A stretch of 39,994 nt of DNA, from NCBI GenBank assembly GCA_963808455.1, contig CAWEHT010000474.1:1-39994 (forward strand), in the 5' to 3' direction. Made by a program: the position numbers and the translations under genes. Position 1 is the first letter of the stretch. Each line of letters starts with the position of its first letter. The notes under the pieces were generated by a model. That model saw only the letters and a program-made list of their open reading frames with translations, did no database searches and was not told where the DNA came from. The stretch comes from CAWEHT01 sp963808455 (GTDB lineage: Bacteria; Chloroflexota; Anaerolineae; CG2-30-64-16). Positions 31,580 to 39,885 of this stretch are shown piece by piece.

Positions 31580-33535
31580 CTACGCTTTCGCCACCAGCCA
31601 GACAAAATGGTAGGGGGCCAGTACGAGGTCGTGCTCGCACGAGATCGTCTCCCCGTTGATCAGGTCGTCAAACGCGTAGCCCAGGCCGTGAGTGCGCAGG
31701 ATATTGGCAGCCACGGTCTGCTCATCCTCGCTGAAATTGGCCAATATCAGCACCTGCTCCGCATCATGCCGGTGCAGGTAGCCGAAGACATGGCCATTGT
31801 CGCTGTCGATGACGGTCGTGGCGCTGCCTGCAAAGGCGCCACAGCCCTTGCGGACCGAGATCATGTGGCGCAAGGCGCAGAAGACACGCCCTTCGAGCGT
31901 GGCCGGATCTCCCCGGCCGGCGGCCCTGTTCCAGTCCATGAAGGGACGGTGCACCCAGCGGCTGTCCCCGGCCTTGGCCGGGTCCCTGCGATAGCTGTAG
32001 TCGTTAAGGGTAGCCACTTCGTCGCCCAGGTAAAGCAGCGGGATGCCGCCGATGGATAGGATGATGCTGTGGATCAACAAGATGCGCCGGACGGCCAACT
32101 CTACTTCGTCCGCCGTCTCCTCATGGAGCGCCTTCTCCAGCCCGGCCAGCGAGGCGCACGTTCCGGAGATGCGGCAATCGCCGGTCCTCGGATTCTCCTG
32201 GAAGGGCAGGCCGCGTGCGTAGCTGCCCGCGAAGCGCCCCGTGTAGAACCTGTTGAGGAATTGTCGATGGCCGTAGCCGTCGATTCGCACCCGCGCGGCG
32301 TCCCCATCGTCGAAAGTCCAGCCGATGTCATCGTGACAGCGCACGTAGTTGACCCAGGCGCAGTCGCGCGGCAGCTTGAAGCGCTCCTGCATCGAGCGCT
32401 GGAGCAGCCGGACCTCACGCGTCGCCAGCGATTCCCAGAGCAGCGCCATCAGCAACGGGTTGTACGAAAGCTGGCACTCCCCGGGCGCGATGTACTTAGC
32501 CACCTCGTCGGGATGGACGATGGCCTCCGACTTGAAGAGCAGCGCAGGCGCTGCGATGCGAGCCAGGATGTTGAACGCCTGGATCAGCATGTGGGCTTCC
32601 GGCAAGTTCTCACAACTCGTGCCCATCTGCTTCCAGATGAAGGCGACAGCGTCCAGCCGCAGCACCTCAACCCCCTGGTTGGCCAGAAAGAGCATCTCCT
32701 CGGCCATGCGGTTGAAGACGGCCGGGTTGGCGTAGTTTAGGTCCCACTGGTAGCTGTTGAAGGTAGTCCACACCCAGCGATGCACATCGGGCAGGTAGGT
32801 AAAGCTGCCCTGACGGACCTCCGGGAAGATCTCGCGCAGGTTCTTCTCATAAGCGTCGGGCATCTGGCGGTCGGGAAACAAGAAATAGTAATCCTGGTAC
32901 TCCGGGTCGCCCGCCAGCGCGCGTTGCGCCCATTCGTGCTCGTCAGACGTATGGTTGAAGACAAAATCCAGCACCAGGCTGATGCCTTCCTGCCGCAGCT
33001 CGCCGGCAAGGGCGGCAAGTTCGGGCATGGTGCCGAACGCAGGGTTCACCTCGCGGTAGCTGCTGACCGCATAGCCACCGTCGTTCTCCGGCATGGGCAC
33101 CGCGAAGAGCGGCATCAGGTGGAGATAGCTGAGCCCCAGCTCCTTGAAGTAGGGAATGCGCGCCCGCACGCCGGCCAGGTTGCCGGCAAAGAGGTTGACA
33201 TAGCACACTCCGCCGAGCATAGCCTGCGACTGGAACCAGTGCGGGGCCGCTTCACGCGCGTCATCCAGCGCCTTCAGATCGGCGGGGCGTGCCAGCCACA
33301 GGCGAGCCGCGGTGCCGAGGATACTCTCCAGGTGGTAAAAGAAATCATAGCGCCCGCCGTAAAGGGGCAGCAATAGCGCGAACAACCGGCGGAAGTTGGT
33401 GCGCAGCCGCGACCTGAAGGCCGGCCAGGCCGCCGGGTCCTGCGCGCCGTATTGCGCTTCCAGGCGTGGCAGCAAGCGTTCCAAGGAGATCTGGGCCTGC
33501 GTCGCCACCCAGGCTGGCCCTGATGCTTGGTCCAT
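31580..33535 (-). CDS. Amylosucrase (GH13), sucrose-dependent glucan synthase
   Basis: 651 residues from ATG 33535, the usual length of amylosucrase. The N-terminal helical domain (SLERLLPRLEAQYG) is followed by the GH13 barrel: LHLMPLFAVPMPENDGGYAVSS, LVLDFVFNHTSDEHEWAQ, nucleophile Asp in VLRLDAVAFIWK, acid/base Glu in LFKSEAIVHPDEV and the third acid in YVRCHDDIGWTF. It splits sucrose, adding glucose to an alpha-1,4 glucan and releasing fructose. CAGGGAG seven bases ahead of ATG 33535 supports a separate start. As read, the frame is continuous with trehalose synthase upstream, giving an apparent 1238-residue fusion. An extra base near the end of treS would explain this. Confidence 0.9.
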   Translation of the reverse strand: MDQASGPAWVATQAQISLERLLPRLEAQYGAQDPAAWPAFRSRLRTNFRRLFALLLPLYGGRYDFFYHLESILGTAARLWLARPADLKALDDAREAAPHWFQSQAMLGGVCYVNLFAGNLAGVRARIPYFKELGLSYLHLMPLFAVPMPENDGGYAVSSYREVNPAFGTMPELAALAGELRQEGISLVLDFVFNHTSDEHEWAQRALAGDPEYQDYYFLFPDRQMPDAYEKNLREIFPEVRQGSFTYLPDVHRWVWTTFNSYQWDLNYANPAVFNRMAEEMLFLANQGVEVLRLDAVAFIWKQMGTSCENLPEAHMLIQAFNILARIAAPALLFKSEAIVHPDEVAKYIAPGECQLSYNPLLMALLWESLATREVRLLQRSMQERFKLPRDCAWVNYVRCHDDIGWTFDDGDAARVRIDGYGHRQFLNRFYTGRFAGSYARGLPFQENPRTGDCRISGTCASLAGLEKALHEETADEVELAVRRILLIHSIILSIGGIPLLYLGDEVATLNDYSYRRDPAKAGDSRWVHRPFMDWNRAAGRGDPATLEGRVFCALRHMISVRKGCGAFAGSATTVIDSDNGHVFGYLHRHDAEQVLILANFSEDEQTVAANILRTHGLGYAFDDLINGETISCEHDLVLAPYHFVWLVAKA

Positions 33536-33606
33536 GCGATGGCTCCCTGTTCCTGGCGCCCGGTCCTTGGTGAGCCCTCGGGCGCCAAAGGTTTCTGCAC
33601 AGGTGG

Positions 33607-35296
33607 TTATCCCGCGATGCCCGGCGGGCGGTCCAGCAGCCGGAATCCACCGGTACGCGTGCGGCCCCAACTCCAGCCTGAGGCAACCCCGCGCCACGGG
33701 TGCCAGCCTTTCCCCGGTGAACAGGTCGATCATCTGCGCCTTGGCAGCGAAGTCCAGGCACAATTCGACGACCCGCGGCCCGGCTGAAAGGTTGTTTGCA
33801 ACCAGGACCCTCTCGTCACCGTACGACCGCACGTAAGCCAGCACGGCCCGCTCCGCCGGGGCCAACAGCGCGAAGTCGCCGCGGCCGAACGCGGGGCACT
33901 CCTTCCGGACATGCACCATCTCTCGCATCCGGTTCAGCAGAGAGCCGGGCTCGGCGCGTTGGGCTGCCACGTTCACGCTCTCATAGCCATAGCCGGGGCC
34001 GGCCACAAGCGGGGCGTAGAGCTGCCCCACAGTGGCTGTGGAGAAGCCGCCGTTCTGGCTGCCGTCCCATTGCATCGGCGTGCGCACGCCATCCCGGTCG
34101 TCAAGCCAGATGTTGTCGCCCATGCCGATCTCATCGCCATAGTAGATGACCGGCGAGCCGGGCAGGGTCAACAGCAGCGAATTTGCCAGCTCGATGCGGC
34201 GCCGATCGTTGCCCAACAGGGGCGCCAGGCGCCGGCGGATGCCGAGGTTCAGCCGCATGCGTGGATCCGGGGCATACACCTCCCACATGAAGGCGCGCTC
34301 TTCCGGAGTTACCATCTCCAGGGTCAGCTCGTCGTGGCAGCGCAGGAAGATGGCCCACTGGCAACCTGACGGCAGCGCAGGCGTGCGCGCCAGGATTTGT
34401 TCGATAGGGGTGCGATCTGCCCCCGCCAGGGCCATGAAGATGCGCGGCATCAACGGGAAATGGAAGTTCATGTGGAACTCGTCCCCGTTGCCGAAGTAGG
34501 GGCGCACGTCCTCAGGCCACTGATTGGCTTCGGAGAGGAGCATGGTGCCCGGCGCGTAGGCCTCGACAAAGGCGCGCACGCGTCTCAGATAGCCGTGCGT
34601 CTCCGGCAGATTCTCGCAGCTGGTGCCGTCGCGCTCGTAGAGGTATGGCGTGGCATCCGCGCGAAAACCGTCGACACCCAGGTCCATCCAGAACTGCACG
34701 GTGCGCAGCATAGCCCGCTGCACTCCAGGGTTGTCGTAGTTGAGGTCAGGCTGGTGATGGAAAAAGCGGTGCCAGAAATAAGCGTCGCGGACAGGATCAT
34801 AGGTCCAGTTGGATGGCTCAGAATCAAGGAAGATGATCCGCGCGTCTCTGTATTTCTGGTCCGTGGTGCTCCAAACGTACCAGTCACGGTATTTCTCATG
34901 GTTGGGGTGGGCAGGATCGCGCGATGCCTGGAACCACGGGTGCTGATCGGACGTGTGATTCGCGATGAGCTCGACCACAACCCGCAAGCCGCGGCGGTGC
35001 GCCTCGTCCATCAAAGCCCGAAAATCCTCCAGCGTGCCATAGTCGGGGTGGATGTCACAGTAGCCACTGACATCGTAGCCGTCGTCCCGCAGCGGGGACG
35101 GGAAGATTGGCAATAGCCAGAGGACATCCACCCCGAGCCATTGCAAGTAGTCCAACCGGGCCGTCAGGCCGCGCAGGTCGCCGATCCCATCGCCATCCCC
35201 ATCGGCAAAGGCCCGTACGAACAGTTCATAGAAGACCGCGTCCTTGTACCACAGCGCGTCGTCTGCCAGCACTTCCAGATCCCCCATTGCGTACAT
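33607..35296 (-). CDS. treS: Maltose alpha-D-glucosyltransferase / trehalose synthase TreS
   Basis: GH13_16 enzyme interconverting trehalose and maltose. It opens LWYKDAVFYELFVRAF and contains FPSPLRDDGYDVSGY, the nucleophile Asp in VDGFRADATPYLYERDG, SCENLPETH, the acid/base Glu in MLLSEANQWPEDVRPYFG, CHDELTLEMVTPEER and YYGDEIGMGDNIWLDDRDGVRTPMQW (split over neighbouring stretches). No maltokinase domain is attached. As read there is no stop before amylosucrase. If one base is removed near the end, a TAA at 33607-33609 closes the gene at about 562 residues, normal for TreS. The following linker (RGITTCAETFGARG) looks non-coding. Start ATG 35296 (alternative 35287). Confidence 0.9.
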
Positions 35297-35394
35297 CGCG
35301 GGTCGAAGGTTCTCCGTTCGACCTGCCGCCTGGCCCCCGCCGCGGCCAAAACCAGAAGCCCGAGCCCAGGGCCCGGCACGCTGAACCGGAATCG

Positions 35395-36510
35395 TTACCC
35401 CTTCACCGAGCCGGCCAGAAGGCCGCGCACGAAGTAGCGTTGCAGCGAGAAGAACACGATCAGGGGCAGTATCATCGACACGAAGGCCCCTGCCGTCAGC
35501 AGGTGCCAGTCGTTGCCGCGCGAGCCGACCATCTCGGCGATGCGCATCGTGAGCACCTGCACGTCTGGCTTGGAGCCGATGAAGATCAAGGCGACCAGGT
35601 AATCGTTCCAGACCCAGAGGAACTGGAAGATCGCAAAGGACGCCAGGGCAGGGGCCGAGAGTGGCAGGATCAGGTTCATGAAGATGGTGAAGTGCGAGGC
35701 ACCATCGATGAACGCCGACTCCAGGATGTCACGTGGCAGGCCGGAAATGTACCCAAACAGCAGGTAAGTGGCCAGGGGAAGGCCAAACCCGGTGTGGGCC
35801 AGCCAGATGCCCAGGAAGGTGCCGTTGAGCTGGAGGCTCACGTAGTCACGCAGGATGGGCACCAGGGCGATCTGCAAGGGGACGACCAGCAGCGCGACCA
35901 CCATGATGAAGAAGAGCCGGCGGCCCGGAAAGACCATCCAGGCGAAGCCATAGGCAGCGAAGGCAGCAATCAGGATCGGGATCACCGTCGCCGGAATGGT
36001 AACGATGATGCTGTTCAAGAAGGCGCCGAGAAAGTTCGTGCCCGGCTCAGTCGTGATGCTCCCGTCGGGCTGGCGGATCTCATACGTCTTGCCCCCGAGC
36101 ACTTCTTCGTAGTTGAACAGCGTGAAGTTCGAGGGGAACATCCACTTGAACTGCTGCACCTCCATAATCCCGGTGCGCCGGTTGCCGACCCAGACGAGCC
36201 GCCGGCCATCCGGAGCCGTCACGCCGTCCCGGAACTGCTCGAAGGTGCCCTGTGCGCCCTGGATGTTCATGACACCATTGCGGTCCAGGTTAGCTGGCAC
36301 CGGAAATTGGCTGACCTTCTGCCATTCCTTGTGCGGCACGATGCTCCACCAGCCCGACGTCTGGATGTCAAAGCGCGAGCGAAACGACGAGATCAACAGG
36401 CCAACCGTAGGGATGGTCCAGAACAGGATCAGCAGCACCAGCACGACGTTGAGCACGATTTGCCCCGTGGAGATGCGTCGCTTGGGTTGCACTTTGGCGA
36501 TAGTGGTCAT
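35395..36510 (-). CDS. CUT1 sugar ABC transporter permease, MalG-like
   Basis: 371 residues, longer than the usual 280. About six transmembrane helices are seen. After the first (VVLVLLILFWTIPTVGLLI) there is an outside loop of some 110 residues with many charged and aromatic residues (TSGWWSIVPHKEW, RRTGIMEVQQFKWMF), then the normal core. The EAA loop that contacts the ATPase reads ESAFIDGASHFTIFMNLILPL. Its ATG overlaps the stop of the upstream permease by four bases. The long loop may touch the binding lipoprotein. Confidence 0.93.
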   Translation of the reverse strand: MTTIAKVQPKRRISTGQIVLNVVLVLLILFWTIPTVGLLISSFRSRFDIQTSGWWSIVPHKEWQKVSQFPVPANLDRNGVMNIQGAQGTFEQFRDGVTAPDGRRLVWVGNRRTGIMEVQQFKWMFPSNFTLFNYEEVLGGKTYEIRQPDGSITTEPGTNFLGAFLNSIIVTIPATVIPILIAAFAAYGFAWMVFPGRRLFFIMVVALLVVPLQIALVPILRDYVSLQLNGTFLGIWLAHTGFGLPLATYLLFGYISGLPRDILESAFIDGASHFTIFMNLILPLSAPALASFAIFQFLWVWNDYLVALIFIGSKPDVQVLTMRIAEMVGSRGNDWHLLTAGAFVSMILPLIVFFSLQRYFVRGLLAGSVKG

Positions 36511-37670
36511 TTGAACGCCTCTCCCTCGCGGAACTGCCGCAGGTTGTAGACCATCACCGGGATGACCAGGATCAACAGGACAAAGGCGATGGCCGAGCCG
36601 TAGCCCGAGTTCTGTGAGGTAAAGTACTCACGGAAGAATTGCGTCGCGATCACCTGGGTGCTGAACTGGCCGCCGGTCATCACCCACACGACATCGAAGA
36701 TCTTCAGCGTAAAGATGATCACGGTGGTGCCCACGGTGATGATCGTGCCCCTGATCATCGGGATCATCACCTGGAAGAAAAGCTGGATCTCGTTGGCGCC
36801 ATCCACACGGGCGGCCTCCAGGACCTCGCCGGGGATCCCCTTGAGAGCCGACGAGAAAAGCACCATGGCAAAGCCCGTCTGCAACCAGATCATCACGAAT
36901 ATCAGGAAGAGGTTGTTCCAGGGTTGGATCTGCGCCGCGGCCGTCCAGGCGATGGGCGGCTTGCCGGTCAGCCCGGTGTAGATAGCGTTGAGCATGCCGA
37001 TGTTAGGGTTGGCGTTGTAGATCATGTTGAAGATCACACCCGCCCCCACCATCGAGATGGCCATGGGCAGGAAGATCAGCGACTTGGCGAAGTTCTCGAA
37101 GCGGCTGCGGTCGGCCAGGACCGCCACCAGGAGGCCGAAGACGATGCAGGCTGTAGAGCCGAAGACGATCCACATCAGGTTGTTGCGGAAGGCATCGAAC
37201 ATGTTGCGGTCGCTGAAGACCGCCACGTAGTTTTGCAAGCCGACGAAGTATCTGCCGTCGGCATCCAGGAGGCTGAACCAGAGGGTACGCACGGTCGGCA
37301 GGGCGAGATACCAGATCAGGATGGCCACGGCCGGGCCGACAAATACGAACGGCAGCAACCGGCTGCGCCACCTATCGCCCAGCTTCTCGACCAGCCAGTT
37401 GGAGACGAAGTATAGCAGGGCCACGCCGCCGACGCCCCAGACGATGGCCACCACGGCAATGACCCCTTTGGGGGCCTGGCTGTCGCGCAGGAAGATGAAT
37501 CCGGCATAGAGGACCACGAAGGTCACGATCGGCACAAAAAGCGCCAGGAGCACGCGGGCTACGCTGGTCACCAGCCAATCCAGCGGGCCCTTTGGCTCGC
37601 TCGCGGCTGCTGCAAGCGCCGACACAGGACCTGAAGGCGCAGGCGCTTCGGGTTCGATGAGGTCTTCCAT
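36507..37670 (-). CDS. CUT1 sugar ABC transporter permease, MalF-like
   Basis: 387 residues. An N-terminal acidic and Pro/Ala-rich tail and two extra hydrophobic segments (LLALFVPIVTFVVLYAGFIF and VIAVVAIVWGVGGVALLYFV) precede the standard six-helix core that begins LLPFVFVGPAVAILIWYLAL. The EAA loop is LEAARVDGANEIQLFFQVMIP. Together with the MalG-like protein it forms the inner-membrane channel. It is separated from the binding-protein gene by a strong hairpin at 37694-37722. Confidence 0.93.
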   Translation of the reverse strand: MEDLIEPEAPAPSGPVSALAAAASEPKGPLDWLVTSVARVLLALFVPIVTFVVLYAGFIFLRDSQAPKGVIAVVAIVWGVGGVALLYFVSNWLVEKLGDRWRSRLLPFVFVGPAVAILIWYLALPTVRTLWFSLLDADGRYFVGLQNYVAVFSDRNMFDAFRNNLMWIVFGSTACIVFGLLVAVLADRSRFENFAKSLIFLPMAISMVGAGVIFNMIYNANPNIGMLNAIYTGLTGKPPIAWTAAAQIQPWNNLFLIFVMIWLQTGFAMVLFSSALKGIPGEVLEAARVDGANEIQLFFQVMIPMIRGTIITVGTTVIIFTLKIFDVVWVMTGGQFSTQVIATQFFREYFTSQNSGYGSAIAFVLLILVIPVMVYNLRQFREGEAFK

Positions 37671-37693
37671 GGCTGATCTCCTATCAATAAGGC

Positions 37694-37722
37694 AAGCCGC
37701 TGGGCTTGCAGCCCGGCGGCTT
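37694..37722 (-). promoter_or_regulatory. Hairpin between the binding-protein and permease genes
   Basis: Arms 37694-37705 and 37711-37722 pair over 12 positions (one G-U) around a TTGCA loop. It starts 18 bases after the binding-protein stop. No long T run follows. Such structures between malE- and malF-type genes are known to protect the upstream mRNA and lower downstream expression, keeping the binding protein in excess. Confidence 0.7.
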
Positions 37723-37739
37723 GACGGCAGGCAGAGCGG

Positions 37740-39356
37740 CTATTGCTTAGGCCACGAGGCGTCGATCTCCTTGAGGACCTGATCCAGGGTAGCGGCCCCG
37801 GAGTAGTAGTCGGTCATGCCCTTCCAGAAGGAGCCGGAGCCGACCACGCCGGGCATCGCGTCCGAGCCGTCGAAGCGGACCGAGGTAGCCTGGCTCGCGA
37901 TCACGGCGACCTTCCTTTCGATCGGGTCACCGTACCAATCCAGGCTGACATCCTTTTGGGGCCCGAGCGCGCCGCCGGCTGCCAGCCAGCCTTTGACGCC
38001 CGCGCCGGTCGAGAACAGCTGCATCACGGCGGCGGTCGCCGGCTTGTCGTCGAAGGCAGCCATGATGTCGCCGGCCACTTCGAATGGCCTTCCGTACTGC
38101 GGATCGATGGGCGGCAGGTAGAAGAAGTCATAGTCCACGCCCGACTTCGCGGTGGGCGGGAAGAAGGAAGTGACGAAGTTGCCCTGCTTGTGCAGCCAGC
38201 ACTTGGGCGGGTTCTGGAACATCGGCGCCGGGGCATCGCTGAACTGCGTGCTTACGATGGCCGCCTCGCCGCCGTACACGTACTTGGGGTTCTTCCAGAT
38301 CTTGTCGACGATGGCGATGTCATTGCGGATTTGCGGCGAATCGAATTTCAGCTTGCCGAGCACCCAGTTGTCGTAGTCAGACAGCGGGGCGGTGCGCAAC
38401 AGTATGGCCTCGATCCAGTCGGTGGCGGGCCAGCCGGTGGCCGCGCCCGAACCGATGCCGATGCACCACGCCGTGTCGCCGTCGTCGGCAATCTGCTGGG
38501 TGAGCTTCATCATGTCATCCCAGGTGGTCGGGATCTTGTAGCCGGCTGCGTCGAAGGCAGCCTTCGGGTACCAAACCAGGTCCTTGCCGTTGAAGCGCTG
38601 GACGACGCCGGCCAGCATGGGGTTGCCGTCGGGGCCCGGCACCGTGGGAATATCGAGCCATGACTGGATGTAATTCTGCTTGAGCCAGCTCATCGGGATC
38701 AGCTTGTCGGCCGCCACTACCTTGCCCTGCCGGGCGAAAGTGCCGAGCAGGCCGGGCTGGGGGAAGTCGGCGATATCGGGCGCATCGCCGGCCTGGACGC
38801 GGGCGGAGATAGAGGCTTCGAATTCTTTCGAGCCTTCATATTGGATCGTAATGCCGGTCATGCTTTCGAAGGTCTGCATCGAGTTGTTGAACTTGACGGC
38901 ATCTTGATCCACAAACGGGCCGGTCATAGTGACCTTGGCCCCCTTGTACTTGCCGGCATAGGCGTCGGCAAGGAAGGTCAGGCCCGCAGCCCGGGCGCCG
39001 GCCTCGGTCTCCCCGGCGGTTGTGCCGGTCATGGCGGTTGTGGTGGTCATGGCGGTTGTGGTGGTCATGGCGGTTGTGGTGGTCATGGCGGTTGTGGTGG
39101 TCATGGCGGCTGTGGTGGTCATGGCGGCCGTGATGGTCATGGCCGCCGATGCGGCGGGTGCAGCCGTTGCGGCAGGAGCCTCAGTTGCGGCAGGTGCGGT
39201 GGTCGCGGCCGGTGCCGCCGCGGGTGCGGTGGTCGCGGCCGGTGCCGCCGCGGGCGCGCTGGTGGCAGCAGGTGCTGCCGGGGCTGCTCCGCCGCCACAG
39301 GCGGCCAACAGCATCGCCAGCAGGAGCAAGACGGAAGGGATGGTCATTCGCTTCAT
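37740..39356 (-). CDS. Carbohydrate-binding lipoprotein of a CUT1 ABC transporter
   Basis: 538 residues from ATG 39356 (GGAGAAAAATCC upstream). A lipoprotein signal, MKRMTIPSVLLLLAMLLAAC, puts the lipid-bearing cysteine at position 20. An Ala/Pro/Thr linker of about 115 residues follows and ends in seven AMTTTT-like six-residue repeats. The binding domain (SBP_bac_1 type) starts near residue 130: KVTMTGPFVDQDAVKFNNSM, VQAGDAPDIADFPQPGLL, then a long C-terminal lobe with YLPPIDPQYGRPFEVAGD. It faces outward and delivers sugar to the permeases. The ligand is probably an alpha-glucoside, judged from the operon's enzymes. Confidence 0.95.
   Translation of the reverse strand: MKRMTIPSVLLLLAMLLAACGGGAAPAAPAATSAPAAAPAATTAPAAAPAATTAPAATEAPAATAAPAASAAMTITAAMTTTAAMTTTTAMTTTTAMTTTTAMTTTTAMTGTTAGETEAGARAAGLTFLADAYAGKYKGAKVTMTGPFVDQDAVKFNNSMQTFESMTGITIQYEGSKEFEASISARVQAGDAPDIADFPQPGLLGTFARQGKVVAADKLIPMSWLKQNYIQSWLDIPTVPGPDGNPMLAGVVQRFNGKDLVWYPKAAFDAAGYKIPTTWDDMMKLTQQIADDGDTAWCIGIGSGAATGWPATDWIEAILLRTAPLSDYDNWVLGKLKFDSPQIRNDIAIVDKIWKNPKYVYGGEAAIVSTQFSDAPAPMFQNPPKCWLHKQGNFVTSFFPPTAKSGVDYDFFYLPPIDPQYGRPFEVAGDIMAAFDDKPATAAVMQLFSTGAGVKGWLAAGGALGPQKDVSLDWYGDPIERKVAVIASQATSVRFDGSDAMPGVVGSGSFWKGMTDYYSGAATLDQVLKEIDASWPKQ
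39012..39137 (-). repeat. 18-bp tandem repeat inside the lipoprotein linker
   Basis: Seven units of 18 bases (plus-strand unit CATGGCGGTTGTGGTGGT). Four (39030-39101) are identical, the fifth has one change, and the end copies are degenerate. They encode the AMTTTT repeats. The identity suggests recent slippage and possible length variation between strains. Confidence 0.92.
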
Positions 39357-39492
39357 TGGATTTTTCTCCTTCTCTGGAAAAGTGACCGTGAGATGCCACA
39401 TTGCCCGTAGTCGCAAGGTCAGCGTATGTCTGGACGATTTCCCTCCTTAAGAAATTATCTGAACCGGGCGCTTGCGCGTCCGGTGGGCTTCC

Positions 39493-39885
39493 TCATTGCT
39501 CATCCAACCTGCCGGCACCTGCCAGGACTTCGATGATGGTCGTAGAGAGCGTCTCGGCGGCGAATCCCGTCAGCAGCACGCCGTCGGCACCGCTGGCTCG
39601 GACCATCGCCTGCTCCTGAACGCTCTCGACACAGAGGATGCAGCGGCTGCGGGGCGATTGGGTCTTGATTGCTTTGAGGGCCATCCACCTGTCCTCGATA
39701 GGCAGGCTCGTATCCAGGAGCACCAGGGACGGCCCTTGCTCCACCACCCAGCCGAGCGCATCCGAGGCGCGGTCCACCTGTCCTGCCACCTCGATCTCGG
39801 GCATCGTCCTCAAGAGGGCCTGCAAGCCCGTACGCATGCGGCCGGGCTTTGCCACGATGAGCGTTGGCACAGGGTTAGGTGTCAT
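39493..39885 (-). CDS. Stand-alone receiver (REC) domain protein, degenerate
   Basis: 130 residues and no output domain. The fold follows NarL-type receivers: LIVAKPGRMRTGLQALLRTMPEIEVAGQ, the acceptor-position Asp in SLVLLDTSLP, CILCVES, and ASGADGVLLTG where the conserved Lys-Gly is Leu-Thr. The acidic pair near the N-terminus (usually DD) is also missing (VAKPG). It is therefore unlikely to be phosphorylated in the normal way and may bind a partner constitutively. It lies 136 bases before the binding-protein gene on the same strand and may be the first gene of the operon. Confidence 0.8.
   Translation of the reverse strand: MTPNPVPTLIVAKPGRMRTGLQALLRTMPEIEVAGQVDRASDALGWVVEQGPSLVLLDTSLPIEDRWMALKAIKTQSPRSRCILCVESVQEQAMVRASGADGVLLTGFAAETLSTTIIEVLAGAGRLDEQ

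Noticed and set aside
35107..36549. A 480-residue plus-strand open frame opposite the MalG-like permease
   Set aside because: Composition is Arg/Asp/Gln-rich without pattern; the opposite strand encodes a permease with an EAA loop.
39012..39137. Short regular repeats as a possible CRISPR array
   Set aside because: Units are 18 bases with no spacers and keep a reading frame, so this is a coding tandem repeat.
38841..39410. A glycine/histidine/cysteine-rich plus-strand protein (repeated GGHGGC)
   Set aside because: It is the antisense reading of the 18-bp repeat in the lipoprotein gene, which has a lipobox, ribosome site and full binding domain.
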